Shown: positions 25,216-34,080, counted from the first letter of the stretch. The stretch is 64,000 nucleotides of DNA from Propionibacteriales bacterium (GCA_026392455.1 JAPLCB010000011.1:1-64000); one strand, 5' to 3'. Notes: generated by a model from the sequence alone, not told the origin. A program made the numbers and translations.

Positions 25216-26072
25216 CCACCTCCCCGACCGCGCAGCCCACCGGTGCCGACCTCGCCCTCGCCGTCGCAACGGCCGCAGCAGCGGTGCTTCCCTCGATCGA
25301 GCCGTTGGTGGCAGCAGGTGCGCAGCCGGGCAACGAGCACGTCACGGCCTCCTTCTCGGGCGCCGCGATCGTCGAGGTCGAAGGCTCCGCGAGCGGCCGG
25401 ATCGCGATCCTGGTCTCGGACGAGCTGACCGGCGCGCTGGAGTCCAGCCCGATCGAGGGCCTCGACCTCGCCGCTGCCACCCAGCCCGCGATGGACGCAG
25501 CTGCGGCTGTTCTCGGCGCGTCGGCGAAGGCCGCCCGCACCGTTGCCCTCGACCTGGTGGTCTCCGACATGGGTAACGACTTCACCGTCGTGCCGTTGAT
25601 CGGCGCCGGCATCGCCGCCTCCGTGCTGATCCAGGACCAGCTGCTCGACGACGCTCCGGCTGCTCCGGCTCCGGTCGTGGCCGAGCCCGCGGTCGCCGCA
25701 GCACCGGTAGCCGAGCCGGCAGCGGACCCGGCAGCCGGTCCCCGCGTCGAGACCGTCGAGACCCCGGAGATCCCGCGCAGCTCCCCGGCCGCGTCACCCT
25801 CGGCCTCGGTCACCCCGCTCCCCCGCCGCGGCATCGAGATGCTGCACGGCGTGGACATGGAGGTCACCGTCGAGCTCGGTCGGACCCGGATGACGGTGCG
25901 CGACCTGCTCGCCCTGACTCCCGGCGCAGTCCTCGAGCTGGACCGGGCCGCCGGTAGTCCCGCAGACCTGCTGGTGAACGGCAGGTTGATCGCCCGGGGC
26001 GAGGTGGTCGTGGTCGACGAGGACTTCGGGCTCCGCGTCACCGAGATCATCGACGACTCCGTGGCCGGCTGA
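25212..26072 (+). CDS. fliN: FliN/FliY-type switch protein with extra N-terminal domain
   Basis: 286 residues, about twice the size of classical FliN. The C-terminal 85 residues are the SpoA domain (MLHGVDMEVTVELGRTRMTV, VRDLLALTPGAVLELDR, LVNGRLIARGEVVVVDEDFG). Residues 1-145 form a separate domain (SGRIAILVSDELTGALESSP, AATQPAMDAAAAVLGAS) followed by an Ala/Pro linker. The layout is like FliY, which has a CheC-type phosphatase domain, but the D/S-x3-E-x2-N active motif is not visible here. An AAGGAG site precedes ATG. Confidence 0.9.
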   Translation: MTTSPTAQPTGADLALAVATAAAAVLPSIEPLVAAGAQPGNEHVTASFSGAAIVEVEGSASGRIAILVSDELTGALESSPIEGLDLAAATQPAMDAAAAVLGASAKAARTVALDLVVSDMGNDFTVVPLIGAGIAASVLIQDQLLDDAPAAPAPVVAEPAVAAAPVAEPAADPAAGPRVETVETPEIPRSSPAASPSASVTPLPRRGIEMLHGVDMEVTVELGRTRMTVRDLLALTPGAVLELDRAAGSPADLLVNGRLIARGEVVVVDEDFGLRVTEIIDDSVAG

Positions 26073-26089
26073 GCTGTAGGTCTGCTGCC

Positions 26090-26587
26090 ATGCTGGAACT
26101 CACCGTTCGACTGATCGTCTCACTGGCGATCGTGGTCGGACTCCTCCTCGTCCTGGCCCGCTTCGGCGCGCGCAAGTTCAAGGGGAACAGCGGCGCCCTG
26201 GTGCACGTCGTTCACCGGCAGGCACTGAGCCGCACGTCGTCGGTCTCGGTGGTGACCGTGGGCACCCGGGTCCTGGTGCTCGGCACCACCGAGCAGCAGA
26301 TCAGCGTCCTCGCCGAGCTCGACCCCGAGGAGCTGGAGCTGGAGCTGGACGACGTCGCCGAGCTGGCTGACGTGAGCTTCCTGCAGCCGCCGCTCCTCGA
26401 CGTTCCCGCAGCGCCGGCCGCCCTGGATCCGCCGCGTGCTGCCAGGACCCCCGGTTCGCACCGGGCCGGCCCCGCCACCAAGAGCAGCGCGTCGGTCCCG
26501 TCCGCTGCGACCGGAGCCCTGGCCGGGTCCGTGCTCTCCCTGCAGACCTGGCGGCAGGCCATCAATGCTGCCCGGCGGGCCTCGTGA
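26090..26587 (+). CDS. fliO: FliO export-gate assembly protein
   Basis: 165 residues. One N-terminal membrane helix (LIVSLAIVVGLLLVLARFGA) is followed by the short conserved region (VVHRQALSRTSSVSVVTVGTRV, LVLGTTEQQISVL). The C-terminal half is a variable Pro/Ala tail. FliO helps assemble the FliP ring. Low conservation is normal for the family; position between fliN and fliP supports the call. Confidence 0.87.
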   Translation: MLELTVRLIVSLAIVVGLLLVLARFGARKFKGNSGALVHVVHRQALSRTSSVSVVTVGTRVLVLGTTEQQISVLAELDPEELELELDDVAELADVSFLQPPLLDVPAAPAALDPPRAARTPGSHRAGPATKSSASVPSAATGALAGSVLSLQTWRQAINAARRAS

Positions 26588-27453
26588 GGTCGCTGGGCCT
26601 CCTGCTGGGCCGGCTGCTCGTCCTGGTGGTCGCCCTGGGCGGGCTCCTCCTGCTGGGAACCGGCTCCGCCACCGCCGCGCCGTCACCGGCCGGGGTCGCC
26701 GCGCTCACCCCGATGCCGGACACGCCGGTCACCCCGGGTCCCACCGGTCCGACCGGACCCGCCGGAACCGGGAACGGCTCCGACACCTCGGTCACCGTCG
26801 ACCTCGGCGGCCTGACCAACAAGCCCAGCACCTCGGTCACCGTAATCGTGGCGATGACCCTGCTGTCGCTGCTGCCCGCGATCCTGCTGACCTGCACCAG
26901 CTTCACCAAGATCCTGGTGGTCCTCGGACTGACCCGCAACGCGCTCGGCCTCCAGCAGACGCCACCCAACCAGGTGCTCGCCGGACTGGCCCTGTTCCTG
27001 AGCCTGTTCATCATGGGGCCGGTCCTGGGCCAGATCAACGACGACGGCGTCCAGCCCTACCTGAAGGGCGACAAGACCACCTCGCAGGCCTACACCGACG
27101 GCGTCAAGCCGTTGAAGGGGTTCATGCTCGACCACACCGACGACGCCGAGCTGCAGCTGCTGACCAACGTCGCGAAGCGCGAGCTGCCCAAGAACCGCGA
27201 CGACGTCTCGATGGCGACCCTGGTCCCGGCGTTCGTGCTCAGCGAGCTCAAGGAAGCCTTCATCATCGGCTTCATCGTGTTCATCCCGTTCCTGGTGATC
27301 GACATCGTCGTCAGCGGCGCCCTGATGGCGCTCGGCATGATGATGATGCCGCCGGTGATGGTCTCGCTGCCGTTCAAGCTGTTGCTCTTCGTCCTCGTCG
27401 ACGGTTGGGGACTGGTCATCAAGTCCCTGGTCGCCAGCTACGGATCGGGTTAG
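26584..27453 (+). CDS. fliP: FliP export-gate protein
   Basis: 289 residues, GTG start overlapping the fliO stop by 4 nt. A cleavable signal sequence (about 1-32) and a Pro/Gly/Thr-rich stretch precede the FliP body: TVIVAMTLLSLLPAILLTCT, SFTKILVVLGLTRNALGLQQ, the central loop, and AFVLSELKEAFIIGFIVFIP through LMALGMMMMPPVMVSLPFKL. FliP forms the core of the export channel with FliQ and FliR. Confidence 0.96.
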   Translation: MRSLGLLLGRLLVLVVALGGLLLLGTGSATAAPSPAGVAALTPMPDTPVTPGPTGPTGPAGTGNGSDTSVTVDLGGLTNKPSTSVTVIVAMTLLSLLPAILLTCTSFTKILVVLGLTRNALGLQQTPPNQVLAGLALFLSLFIMGPVLGQINDDGVQPYLKGDKTTSQAYTDGVKPLKGFMLDHTDDAELQLLTNVAKRELPKNRDDVSMATLVPAFVLSELKEAFIIGFIVFIPFLVIDIVVSGALMALGMMMMPPVMVSLPFKLLLFVLVDGWGLVIKSLVASYGSG

Positions 27454-27463
27454 GTGACCCGCG

Positions 27464-27733
27464 ATGTCTGACACCACGATCATCCAGCTGGCGCTGCAGA
27501 CGATGCTGGTCGCCCTGAAGCTCTCGGCCCCGATCCTGGTCACCTCGCTGGTGATCGGCTTCACGGTCTCGCTGTTCCAGTCGATGACCCAGATCCAGGA
27601 GTTCACGCTCTCGTTCGTCCCGAAGCTGATCGGCGTCGGAGTCGCCCTGCTGGTCTGCGGCAACTGGATGCTGCACACCCTGATGGACTTCACGATCGAC
27701 CTCTTCGAGAGCCTCCCCGGGCTCCTGAGTTGA
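27464..27733 (+). CDS. fliQ: FliQ export-gate protein
   Basis: 89 residues with two membrane helices (LQTMLVALKLSAPILVTSLV and KLIGVGVALLVCGNWMLHTL), and the conserved TVSLFQSMTQIQEFTLSFVPK between them. It is the normal size of FliQ. It begins 10 nt after fliP. Confidence 0.96.
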   Translation: MSDTTIIQLALQTMLVALKLSAPILVTSLVIGFTVSLFQSMTQIQEFTLSFVPKLIGVGVALLVCGNWMLHTLMDFTIDLFESLPGLLS

Positions 27734-27752
27734 ACGGCGCCGGCTCGAGCTC

Positions 27753-28517
27753 ATGACCATCACCGTCGCCGGCGAACCTCTGATCGCCTACCTGCTGGCC
27801 TCCGTCCGGATCGTCGCGTGGCTGGCGATCGTGCCGCCGTTCTCCTCCAGGGCAGTCCCGGCGATGGCCAAGGTGGTGCTCTCCCTGGGCCTGGCGTTCG
27901 CGGTCACCCCCGGGATGTCCGGCGACATCCCGCTGAGCTTCTGGGCGCTGACCGTCAACATCGTCACCCAGGTGCTGATCGGGGCCGGGATGGGTTTCGT
28001 GACCTACTTGCTGTTCCAGGCGATCGCCACCGCCGGCAGCCTGATCGACCTCTTCGGCGGATTCGCCCTGGCCCAGGGCTTCGACCCGCTCGGCCTGACC
28101 ATGAACACGGTCTTCGGCAAGTTCCACCAGATGCTCGCCACCATGCTGCTCTTCGCCACCGGGGCCCACCTGCTGATCATCGGCGGCCTGCTGCGCACCT
28201 TCCACTTCCTGCCGGTCGGCACCAACCCGGACGTGAACAAGCCGACCGACATCCTGGTCACCGCGATGGGCATGTTCTTCACCACCGCGGTCCAGATCGC
28301 CCTGCCGATGATCGCGGTCCTCTTCATCGCCGACCTCGGGCTGGCGCTGCTGACCAAGGTCGCCCCGCAGCTCAACGCGATCAACGTGATGTTCCCGGCG
28401 AAGATCGCCCTGACGCTGCTGCTGCTGGGCCTGTCGTTCCCGGTGCTCCCGGTCGCCACCGAGCGACTCGTCGACCTGGCGAACCAGGCCATGGCCACCA
28501 TCTCCGGGGCGGGGTGA
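27753..28517 (+). CDS. fliR: FliR export-gate protein
   Basis: 254 residues, strongly hydrophobic, about six membrane segments. Conserved features include ARIVAWLAIVPPFSSRAVP-type start (VRIVAWLAIVPPFSSR), GFVTYLLFQAIATAGSLIDL, FGGFALAQGFDPL and the C-terminal APQLNAINVMFPAKIALTLL. FliR completes the channel with FliP and FliQ. It begins 19 nt after fliQ. Confidence 0.95.
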   Translation: MTITVAGEPLIAYLLASVRIVAWLAIVPPFSSRAVPAMAKVVLSLGLAFAVTPGMSGDIPLSFWALTVNIVTQVLIGAGMGFVTYLLFQAIATAGSLIDLFGGFALAQGFDPLGLTMNTVFGKFHQMLATMLLFATGAHLLIIGGLLRTFHFLPVGTNPDVNKPTDILVTAMGMFFTTAVQIALPMIAVLFIADLGLALLTKVAPQLNAINVMFPAKIALTLLLLGLSFPVLPVATERLVDLANQAMATISGAG

Positions 28518-28521
28518 CGCG

Positions 28522-29703
28522 ATGAGCAGCGGTGGCGAGAAGACCGAGAAGCCGACTCCGAAACGGCGCAAGGAGAACCGCAAGGAAGGCCAGGTCCCGC
28601 GGACCCAGGAGCTGGGCGGCTGGAGCTCGCTGCTGGTGGTGGCGATGACCTTCCCGGTGCTGCTCGGCCACGAGCTGAGCGCGCTGCGCGAGATCATGGT
28701 GACCAGCCTGACCGCGGGCGACACCGCCAGCACGGCGCTGGCCCTGCGCCTGCTGGTCGACGCGGCCCAGCACGTGTTCTTCAGCCTGGTCCTGCTCGGC
28801 AGCGGGATCCTGCTGATCGGCGTCGCGGCCGCACTGGCCCAGGGCGGCTTCTTCCTGGCGACCAAGAGCATCAAGCCGAAGTGGTCCAAGCTCGACCCGA
28901 TCAAGGGCGCCAAGCGGATCTTCGGTCCGCAGGCCGCGTGGGAGGGCGCCAAGATGCTGCTGAAGAGCTCCCTGGTCGGGCTGGTGGCGTACGTCGGGAT
29001 CAAGTCGATGATGCCGCTGATCGGCGGCCTGGTCCCGATCCCGACGGTCATCGAGATGGTCAGCGACAAGTCGCTCGCCCTGATCCGCAACATCGGCCTG
29101 GTCGGACTCGCCATGGCGGGCGCCGACTACGCCGTGACCCGACGACGGATGGGCAAGCAGACCCGGATGTCGAAGGAGGAGATCAAGCAGGAGTACAAGC
29201 AGACCGAGGGCGACCCGATGATCAAGAGCGCGATCCGGTCGCGCCAGCTCGCCGCGGCCCGCAACCGGATGATGGCCGACATCAAGGAAGCCGACGTCGT
29301 CCTGGTGAACCCGACGCACGTGGCCGTCGCGCTGCGCTACGACGCCCAGAAGGGCGCGCCGCGCGTGGTGGCCCGCGGCGCCGGCGCGATCGCCGCGAAG
29401 ATCCGGCAGGTCGCCGCCGAGGAGTCGGTGCCGCTGGTCCGCGACGTGCCGCTGGCCCGCGCGCTCTACCGGTCGACCAAGGTCGGCCAGGAGATCCCCC
29501 CGGAGCTCTTCGGTGCGGTCGCCCAGGTCCTGGCGTTCGTGATCAGCCGGCGCACCCGCGGTCAGCGCGGCGGCAGCCACCGCTCCCCCCGGGGCGAGGC
29601 CGAGCTGCCCGCCGTCCTGGACGCCGGACGACGACGGCGCTACGAGCCCGGTACCAGGACTGGTGCGAAGAAGCACTCAGCCCGGCTCGCCACCAGCCGA
29701 TAG
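28522..29703 (+). CDS. flhB: FlhB export switch protein
   Basis: 393 residues. The N-terminus KTEKPTPKRRKENRKEGQV is typical. Four membrane helices follow, then the cytoplasmic domain with the autocleavage motif NPTH at Asn263-Pro264 (LVNPTHVAVALRYD). FlhB switches export specificity from rod and hook to filament after self-cleavage, acting with FliK. The C-terminal tail beyond residue 350 is an extra basic, Arg/Gly-rich stretch. Confidence 0.96.
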   Translation: MSSGGEKTEKPTPKRRKENRKEGQVPRTQELGGWSSLLVVAMTFPVLLGHELSALREIMVTSLTAGDTASTALALRLLVDAAQHVFFSLVLLGSGILLIGVAAALAQGGFFLATKSIKPKWSKLDPIKGAKRIFGPQAAWEGAKMLLKSSLVGLVAYVGIKSMMPLIGGLVPIPTVIEMVSDKSLALIRNIGLVGLAMAGADYAVTRRRMGKQTRMSKEEIKQEYKQTEGDPMIKSAIRSRQLAAARNRMMADIKEADVVLVNPTHVAVALRYDAQKGAPRVVARGAGAIAAKIRQVAAEESVPLVRDVPLARALYRSTKVGQEIPPELFGAVAQVLAFVISRRTRGQRGGSHRSPRGEAELPAVLDAGRRRRYEPGTRTGAKKHSARLATSR

Positions 29704-29709
29704 GGAACC

Positions 29710-29728
29710 CGACGGCAGGATGCCGTCG
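29710..29728 (+). promoter_or_regulatory. short hairpin between flhB and flhA
   Basis: CGACGGCA (29710-29717), loop GGA, TGCCGTCG (29721-29728): an 8-bp perfect stem with a 3-nt loop, 7 nt after the flhB stop and 43 nt before flhA. It has no T-run. It may partly terminate or protect the upstream message, lowering flhA expression relative to flhB. Confidence 0.45.
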
Positions 29729-29770
29729 CCCTGCGCCATGGACGGCCGGTGAAGACCTGCGGAGCGTTCC

Positions 29771-31834
29771 ATGAAGCGAATGATGCAGCTCGGTGTCCCT
29801 GTCGGCATCGTGTTCATCGTGGTGATGCTGGTTGTCCCGCTGCCGGCGATCCTGCTCGACCTGCTGATCGCCCTGAACATCACCGGCGCGTTGCTGATCC
29901 TGCTCACCGCCATGTTCATCGCCCGGCCGCTGGACTTCGCGTCCTTCCCGGCCGTGATCCTGGTGATGACGCTCTTCCGGCTCGCGCTCAACGTCAGCGC
30001 CACCCGGCTGGTCCTGCTGGACGGGTACGCCGGCAAGGTGATCGACACCTTCGGCCACTTCGTGGTCGGTGGCTCGCTGATCGTCGGCCTGATCGTCTTC
30101 GCGATCCTGCTGGTGATCCAGTTCGTGGTCATCACCAACGGTGCCGGCCGCGTCGCCGAGGTCGGCGCCCGGTTCACCCTCGACGCCATGCCCGGCAAGC
30201 AGATGGCCATCGACGCGGACCTGAACTCCGGCCTCATCGACGAGGACCAGGCCCGCCTGCGTCGCCTCGAGGTGCACGCCGAGGCCGACTTCTACGGTGC
30301 GATGGACGGTGCGTCGAAGTTCGTGAAGGGCGACGCGATCGCCGCGATCATCATCACCCTGGTCAACCTGATCGGTGGCTTCGCGATCGGCGTCGGCCAG
30401 AACGGGATGCCGTTCGGCGAGGCGATCACCACCTACAGCCTGCTCTCGATCGGTGACGGTCTGGTCTCCCAGATCCCGGCGCTGCTGCTCTCGGTGGCCA
30501 CCGGCCTGATCGTGACCCGCGCGGTCAGCGACGGCGACATGGGCTCCGACATCCTCGGCCAGCTCACGGCGCGCAAGGCACCGCTGCGGGTGGCCGGTTT
30601 CGCGGCGCTCTCGCTGTGCCTGATCCCCGGACTGCCGAAGCTCCCGTTCATCATCGCCGGCGGGATCATGCTGCTGGCCAGTACCCGGGTCGAGGACGAG
30701 CCCACCAGCACGGCCGCCGAGGTCGAGGCCGACCGCGCCCTGGCAGCGCTCCCCTCACCGGACTCGCCCGAGGTCCTCGCCGCCGAGATCCAGGTGGATC
30801 CGCTCGGGCTGGAGCTCTCCGCCGACATCATCGACCTGGTCGACCCGAGCGCGGGCGGCGACCTGCTGGAGCGGGTCAAGGCACTGCGGCGCAAGGTCGC
30901 CTCCGACATCGGCATCGTGGTGCCTCCGGTGCGGACCCGCGACAACATGGACCTGCCCAGCCGGACCTACGCCATCAAGCTGTTCGGCATCGAGGTCGCC
31001 CGGGGCGAGTCGCCGGCCGGCACCGTGCTGGCGATCGGCGACTTCCTCGGCTCGTTGCCGGGCGAGCCGACCCGCGAACCGGTCTTCGGGCTCGAGGCGA
31101 AGTGGATCCCGGCCGAGATGCGGAACCAGGCCGAGCTCTCCGGGGCCACCGTGGTCGACCGGGCGTCGGTGATCACCACCCACCTGGCCGAGGTCGTCAC
31201 GACCCACGCCGCCCGGTTGCTGGGCCGCGAGGACGTCAAGCTGCTCACCGACGTGGTCAAGCGCACGCACCCGGTGGTGGTCGACGAGCTGACCCCGGCC
31301 CAGATGACCCTCGGCGAGGTGCAGCGGGTGCTGCAGACGCTGCTGGACGAAGGCGTCTCGGTCCGCGACCTGGTCCGGATCTACGAAGCCCTGTCGCTGA
31401 AGGCGCAGAGCACCAAGGACCTCGATTCCCTGGTCGAGTCGGCCCGCCAAGCGCTGGGACCGGCCATCGTGGCGCCGTACGCCACCCGGGACGGGCAGGG
31501 CGACCGGATGGTCCACGTGATCAGCTTCGAGCCCCAGCTGGAGCAGCAGATGCTCGAGGACCTCCGGCCCACCGACCAGGGCCTGGTGATCGCGATGAAC
31601 CCCGAGCTCGGCGGTTCGGTGCTCACCCAGCTCAGCACGATGCTCACCGAGGCCGAGAACCACAACCAGCGCCCGGTCCTCGTCTGCTCGCCCCAGCTGC
31701 GTGCCGCCGTCCGCCGCCTGGTGCGGCCGTCGCTGCACCAGCTTCCTGTCCTCTCCTACACCGAGCTCGTCGGCGCCGACCAGGTCCGGTCGGTCGGCGT
31801 CGTCACCTCTGACCGAATGGCGGTGTCAGCATGA
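29771..31834 (+). CDS. flhA: FlhA export-gate protein
   Basis: 687 residues. About eight N-terminal membrane helices (for example VGIVFIVVMLVVPLPAILLD, LLIALNITGALLILLTAMF) contain the family motif near LDFASFPAVILVMTLFRLAL. The cytoplasmic nonamer-ring domain starts near residue 320 and holds the chaperone-docking platform. FlhA is the proton-coupled export engine. A GGAG site lies 7 nt before ATG. It is the last recognised flagellar gene of the locus; flhF and flhG do not follow. Confidence 0.97.
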   Translation: MKRMMQLGVPVGIVFIVVMLVVPLPAILLDLLIALNITGALLILLTAMFIARPLDFASFPAVILVMTLFRLALNVSATRLVLLDGYAGKVIDTFGHFVVGGSLIVGLIVFAILLVIQFVVITNGAGRVAEVGARFTLDAMPGKQMAIDADLNSGLIDEDQARLRRLEVHAEADFYGAMDGASKFVKGDAIAAIIITLVNLIGGFAIGVGQNGMPFGEAITTYSLLSIGDGLVSQIPALLLSVATGLIVTRAVSDGDMGSDILGQLTARKAPLRVAGFAALSLCLIPGLPKLPFIIAGGIMLLASTRVEDEPTSTAAEVEADRALAALPSPDSPEVLAAEIQVDPLGLELSADIIDLVDPSAGGDLLERVKALRRKVASDIGIVVPPVRTRDNMDLPSRTYAIKLFGIEVARGESPAGTVLAIGDFLGSLPGEPTREPVFGLEAKWIPAEMRNQAELSGATVVDRASVITTHLAEVVTTHAARLLGREDVKLLTDVVKRTHPVVVDELTPAQMTLGEVQRVLQTLLDEGVSVRDLVRIYEALSLKAQSTKDLDSLVESARQALGPAIVAPYATRDGQGDRMVHVISFEPQLEQQMLEDLRPTDQGLVIAMNPELGGSVLTQLSTMLTEAENHNQRPVLVCSPQLRAAVRRLVRPSLHQLPVLSYTELVGADQVRSVGVVTSDRMAVSA

Positions 31835-31907
31835 GCGAACGCAGTGAGCTCCACGACGGCACGGTTCCCCCGGGCTCAGGTCCGGGCCGAGCGAAGCGAG
31901 GACGGGA

Positions 31908-32150
31908 ATGAGCCCTCTTTCCGGCTGGGTCCTGGGGGCGGCGACCGTGGTCGCCTCACCGGCGCTCTGGTCCACCTTCGTCGAAGGTTCGATGCCGATG
32001 GACGTGGCCCTGATGCGCTTCCTGATCGCGGTGCCGATCTCCTGGCTGCTGATCAGCCTGGTCGCCGAGATGGCGTTCCCGGCTCCGGGCACGGTCAAGC
32101 CGGCTCCCGAGGCGTCGCCTCCGGAGCCCGATCCGGCCGAGCGGACCTAG
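31908..32150 (+). CDS. small membrane protein after flhA
   Basis: 80 residues with two hydrophobic stretches (SGWVLGAATVVASPALWSTF and MRFLIAVPISWLLISLVAEM) and a Pro/Glu-rich tail. I do not recognise a family. It lies 73 nt after flhA on the same strand with a GAGGACGGGA stretch before ATG, so it may be the last gene of the flagellar unit. Its TAG stop lies in CTAG (32147-32150), which also provides the stop of the convergent 29-residue gene. Confidence 0.65.
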   Translation: MSPLSGWVLGAATVVASPALWSTFVEGSMPMDVALMRFLIAVPISWLLISLVAEMAFPAPGTVKPAPEASPPEPDPAERT

Positions 32151-32236
32151 CCGCCGACCAGCGCGGCCAGGATCGAGGCCGCGCCGGTGAGCACCATCGC
32201 CGCCACCAGCACGAGGGCGACCACCCGGGTGTTCAT
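32147..32236 (-). CDS. 29-residue hydrophobic peptide coupled to pepA
   Basis: ATG at 32236 overlaps the pepA stop by 4 nt (ATGA). The peptide runs MNTRVVALVLVAAMVLTG then AASILAALVGG, a single likely membrane helix. The coupling to pepA, a clean stop and the hydrophobic pattern argue that it is translated, but no homologue is known to me. Its stop shares CTAG with the convergent gene ending at 32150. Confidence 0.5.
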   Translation of the reverse strand: MNTRVVALVLVAAMVLTGAASILAALVGG

Positions 32237-33741
32237 CGACCGACCCCGTCGATCGGCGCGTCCGAGCCCAACCAGTGCAGCAGCAGTCGGACGCCGAACC
32301 CGGTCGGGCCCGCCGTCCAGACACCCTGGTCCCGCGCGGCGTCACCGACCGAGGCGATGTCGAAGTGCATCCAGGGCAGCCCGCCGGTGAAGTGCTGGAG
32401 GAACAGCGCCGCCGTGATCGCCCCGGCCCGGCCCGGAGCGTTGTCGGCGTCGGCCACCTTGGAGGCCAGGAAGGACTCGTACTCCTCGGCCAGGGGCATC
32501 CGCCAGATCCGCTCCCCCGACGCCGCGCTCGCGGTCTCCAGGTGCGCGGCCGCGGCGTCGTCGGTGGCGAAGTAGCCGCCGATGTTCAGCCCCAGGGCGA
32601 CCTTCATGGCCCCGGTCAGGGTGGCCACGTCGACCAGCAGGTCCGGCTTCAACCGGGTCGCCGCGTACTGCAACGCATCGGCCAGGACGAGCCGTCCCTC
32701 GGCATCGGTGTTGGTGACTTCGGTGGTGCGGCCGCCCCAGTGGGTGATCACGTCGCCGGGGCGCAGGGCGTTGCCGCCGATCGCGTTCTCGGCGATCGCC
32801 AGCAGGCCGGTCACCCGTACGGGGCTGCCGACCGCCGCCAGTGCGCTCATCACCGAGGCGACCACCGCGGCCCCGGTCATGTCCCGCTTCATGTTCAGCA
32901 TCGCCTCGCCGGGTTTGATCGAGAGACCACCGGTGTCGAAGGTGATCCCCTTGCCGACCAGCACGACGTGCGGAACAGGTCCGGCACCGCGGCCGACCTT
33001 CGCCGGTTCGTAGTCGATCTGCACCAGGTACGGCGGCGTGGCCGAGGCCTGCCCGACCGCAACGATGCCGCCGAAGCCTTCCTTCTCCAGGGCGGCGGCG
33101 TCCCAGACCTTCACCTTCAGCCCGCTGGGCGCCACCAGCTCCTTGACCTGGGCCACCAACCAGGCCGGGGACTTGATGTTCGACGGTGTGGTCGCCAACC
33201 GACGGGCCTGCCAGCTCGCGGTCGCGATCGCGACCGCGACGTCCAGGACGTCCTGGCGGTCGGAAGCCGTGCACGCCAGCACGAACCGGCGCACGGGCGG
33301 CTTGTCGGTCTCCGCCGAACGCATGCTGAACCGGAACGACGCCAGCACGGCACCGGCGACGAACCCGATCAGGCCGTCGTCGTCGGAGACCGCCTGGACC
33401 GCGGAGGTCACCTCGGCGTGACCGGCACCCGCGCGGGCGACCGCAGCCCCTGCGGCGCGCATCGCCTCGGCACCGGCGTCACCGACGCCGACCGCCAGCA
33501 AGGTCACCCCGGGCAGCGGCAGCGCGGTGAGAGCACCGGCCGCGGCGCTCGCCGAGGCCTGCTCCAGCAGGGCCAGGACGTCGATCCCCGACGGCAGTGC
33601 CTCGATCAGCTGCGCGGCACCCGGACCAAGACTGAGCTCACCGCCGTCGTCCAGCAGGGCCAGGGCGACCACGACGGCCTTCTCCGCGGGACCCGAGGCG
33701 CGGAGCGAGAACGTGGGCGGCACTGCTCGGGTCGGTGGCAT
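32233..33741 (-). CDS. pepA: leucyl aminopeptidase (M17)
   Basis: 502 residues. The C-terminal catalytic domain has the M17 signature NTDAEGRLVLADAL, the metal/Lys site VLVGKGITFDTGGLSIKPGE and KRDMTGAAVV. The N-terminal macrodomain-like half is more variable. It is a cytoplasmic two-metal enzyme releasing N-terminal residues, involved in peptide turnover and glutathione-type recycling. Transcription should stop in the CTAG overlap region; the start is preceded by a bidirectional hairpin at 33755-33794. Confidence 0.95.
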   Translation of the reverse strand: MPPTRAVPPTFSLRASGPAEKAVVVALALLDDGGELSLGPGAAQLIEALPSGIDVLALLEQASASAAAGALTALPLPGVTLLAVGVGDAGAEAMRAAGAAVARAGAGHAEVTSAVQAVSDDDGLIGFVAGAVLASFRFSMRSAETDKPPVRRFVLACTASDRQDVLDVAVAIATASWQARRLATTPSNIKSPAWLVAQVKELVAPSGLKVKVWDAAALEKEGFGGIVAVGQASATPPYLVQIDYEPAKVGRGAGPVPHVVLVGKGITFDTGGLSIKPGEAMLNMKRDMTGAAVVASVMSALAAVGSPVRVTGLLAIAENAIGGNALRPGDVITHWGGRTTEVTNTDAEGRLVLADALQYAATRLKPDLLVDVATLTGAMKVALGLNIGGYFATDDAAAAHLETASAASGERIWRMPLAEEYESFLASKVADADNAPGRAGAITAALFLQHFTGGLPWMHFDIASVGDAARDQGVWTAGPTGFGVRLLLHWLGSDAPIDGVGR

Positions 33742-33754
33742 CCCGTGACAATAC

Positions 33755-33794
33755 CGAAGGCCCCGCCCACCCGCTCGGGGTGCCGGGGCCTTCG
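33755..33794 (-). terminator. terminator hairpin between DUF3117 gene and pepA
   Basis: CGAAGGCCCCG (33755-33765) and its perfect complement at 33784-33794, an 11-bp stem with an 18-nt loop. It lies 21 nt downstream of the DUF3117 stop on the minus strand, so it likely ends that transcript just before pepA. Confidence 0.75.
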
Positions 33795-33814
33795 ATCGCT
33801 CGTGGGGGTCGGCG

Positions 33815-33982
33815 TCAGCCGACCACGTTCTTCAGTGCGTCGCCCAGGTTGCCGGCCTCTTCCGCATTGAGTTCGACCACCAGCCGTCCACCGCCCTCGA
33901 GGGGAACCCTCATGACGATGCCACGACCTTCCTTGGTGACCTCCAGCGGCCCGTCGCCGGTCCGCGGCTTCATCGCCGCCAT
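33815..33982 (-). CDS. DUF3117 domain protein
   Basis: 55 residues from MAAMKPRTGDGPLEVTKEGR, ending LGDALKNVVG. This is almost identical in layout to the mycobacterial Rv1211 protein, a conserved actinobacterial small protein of unknown function. The start at 33982 fits the family; an earlier in-frame ATG (34012) would add a non-conserved MEQGEGRGVR. A purine-rich GGAAGAGG lies about 9 nt upstream. Confidence 0.92.
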   Translation of the reverse strand: MAAMKPRTGDGPLEVTKEGRGIVMRVPLEGGGRLVVELNAEEAGNLGDALKNVVG

Positions 33983-34044
33983 GCGTACACCTCTTCCTTC
34001 GCCCTGTTCCAACGCGCCGAGTAGAATGTGACGCTGTTCGCACC

Positions 34045-34080
34045 CATTATTCCCTATTCAGGGTTACCTCCGATAATCCG
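34045..34080 (+). promoter_or_regulatory. AT-rich divergent promoter region
   Basis: The gap between the DUF3117 gene and the enoyl-CoA hydratase gene (33983-34109) contains an AT-rich patch. GATAAT near 34071 is a plausible -10 for the plus strand, and CCCTATTCAGGG near 34051 is a short palindrome. No confident -35 is visible. Confidence 0.3.

Noticed and set aside
31870-31907. TCAGGTCC near a GCCGAG before the small gene at 31908, as a possible FliA-like promoter
   Set aside because: Only 2 nt separate the boxes; the other boxes have 11 nt.
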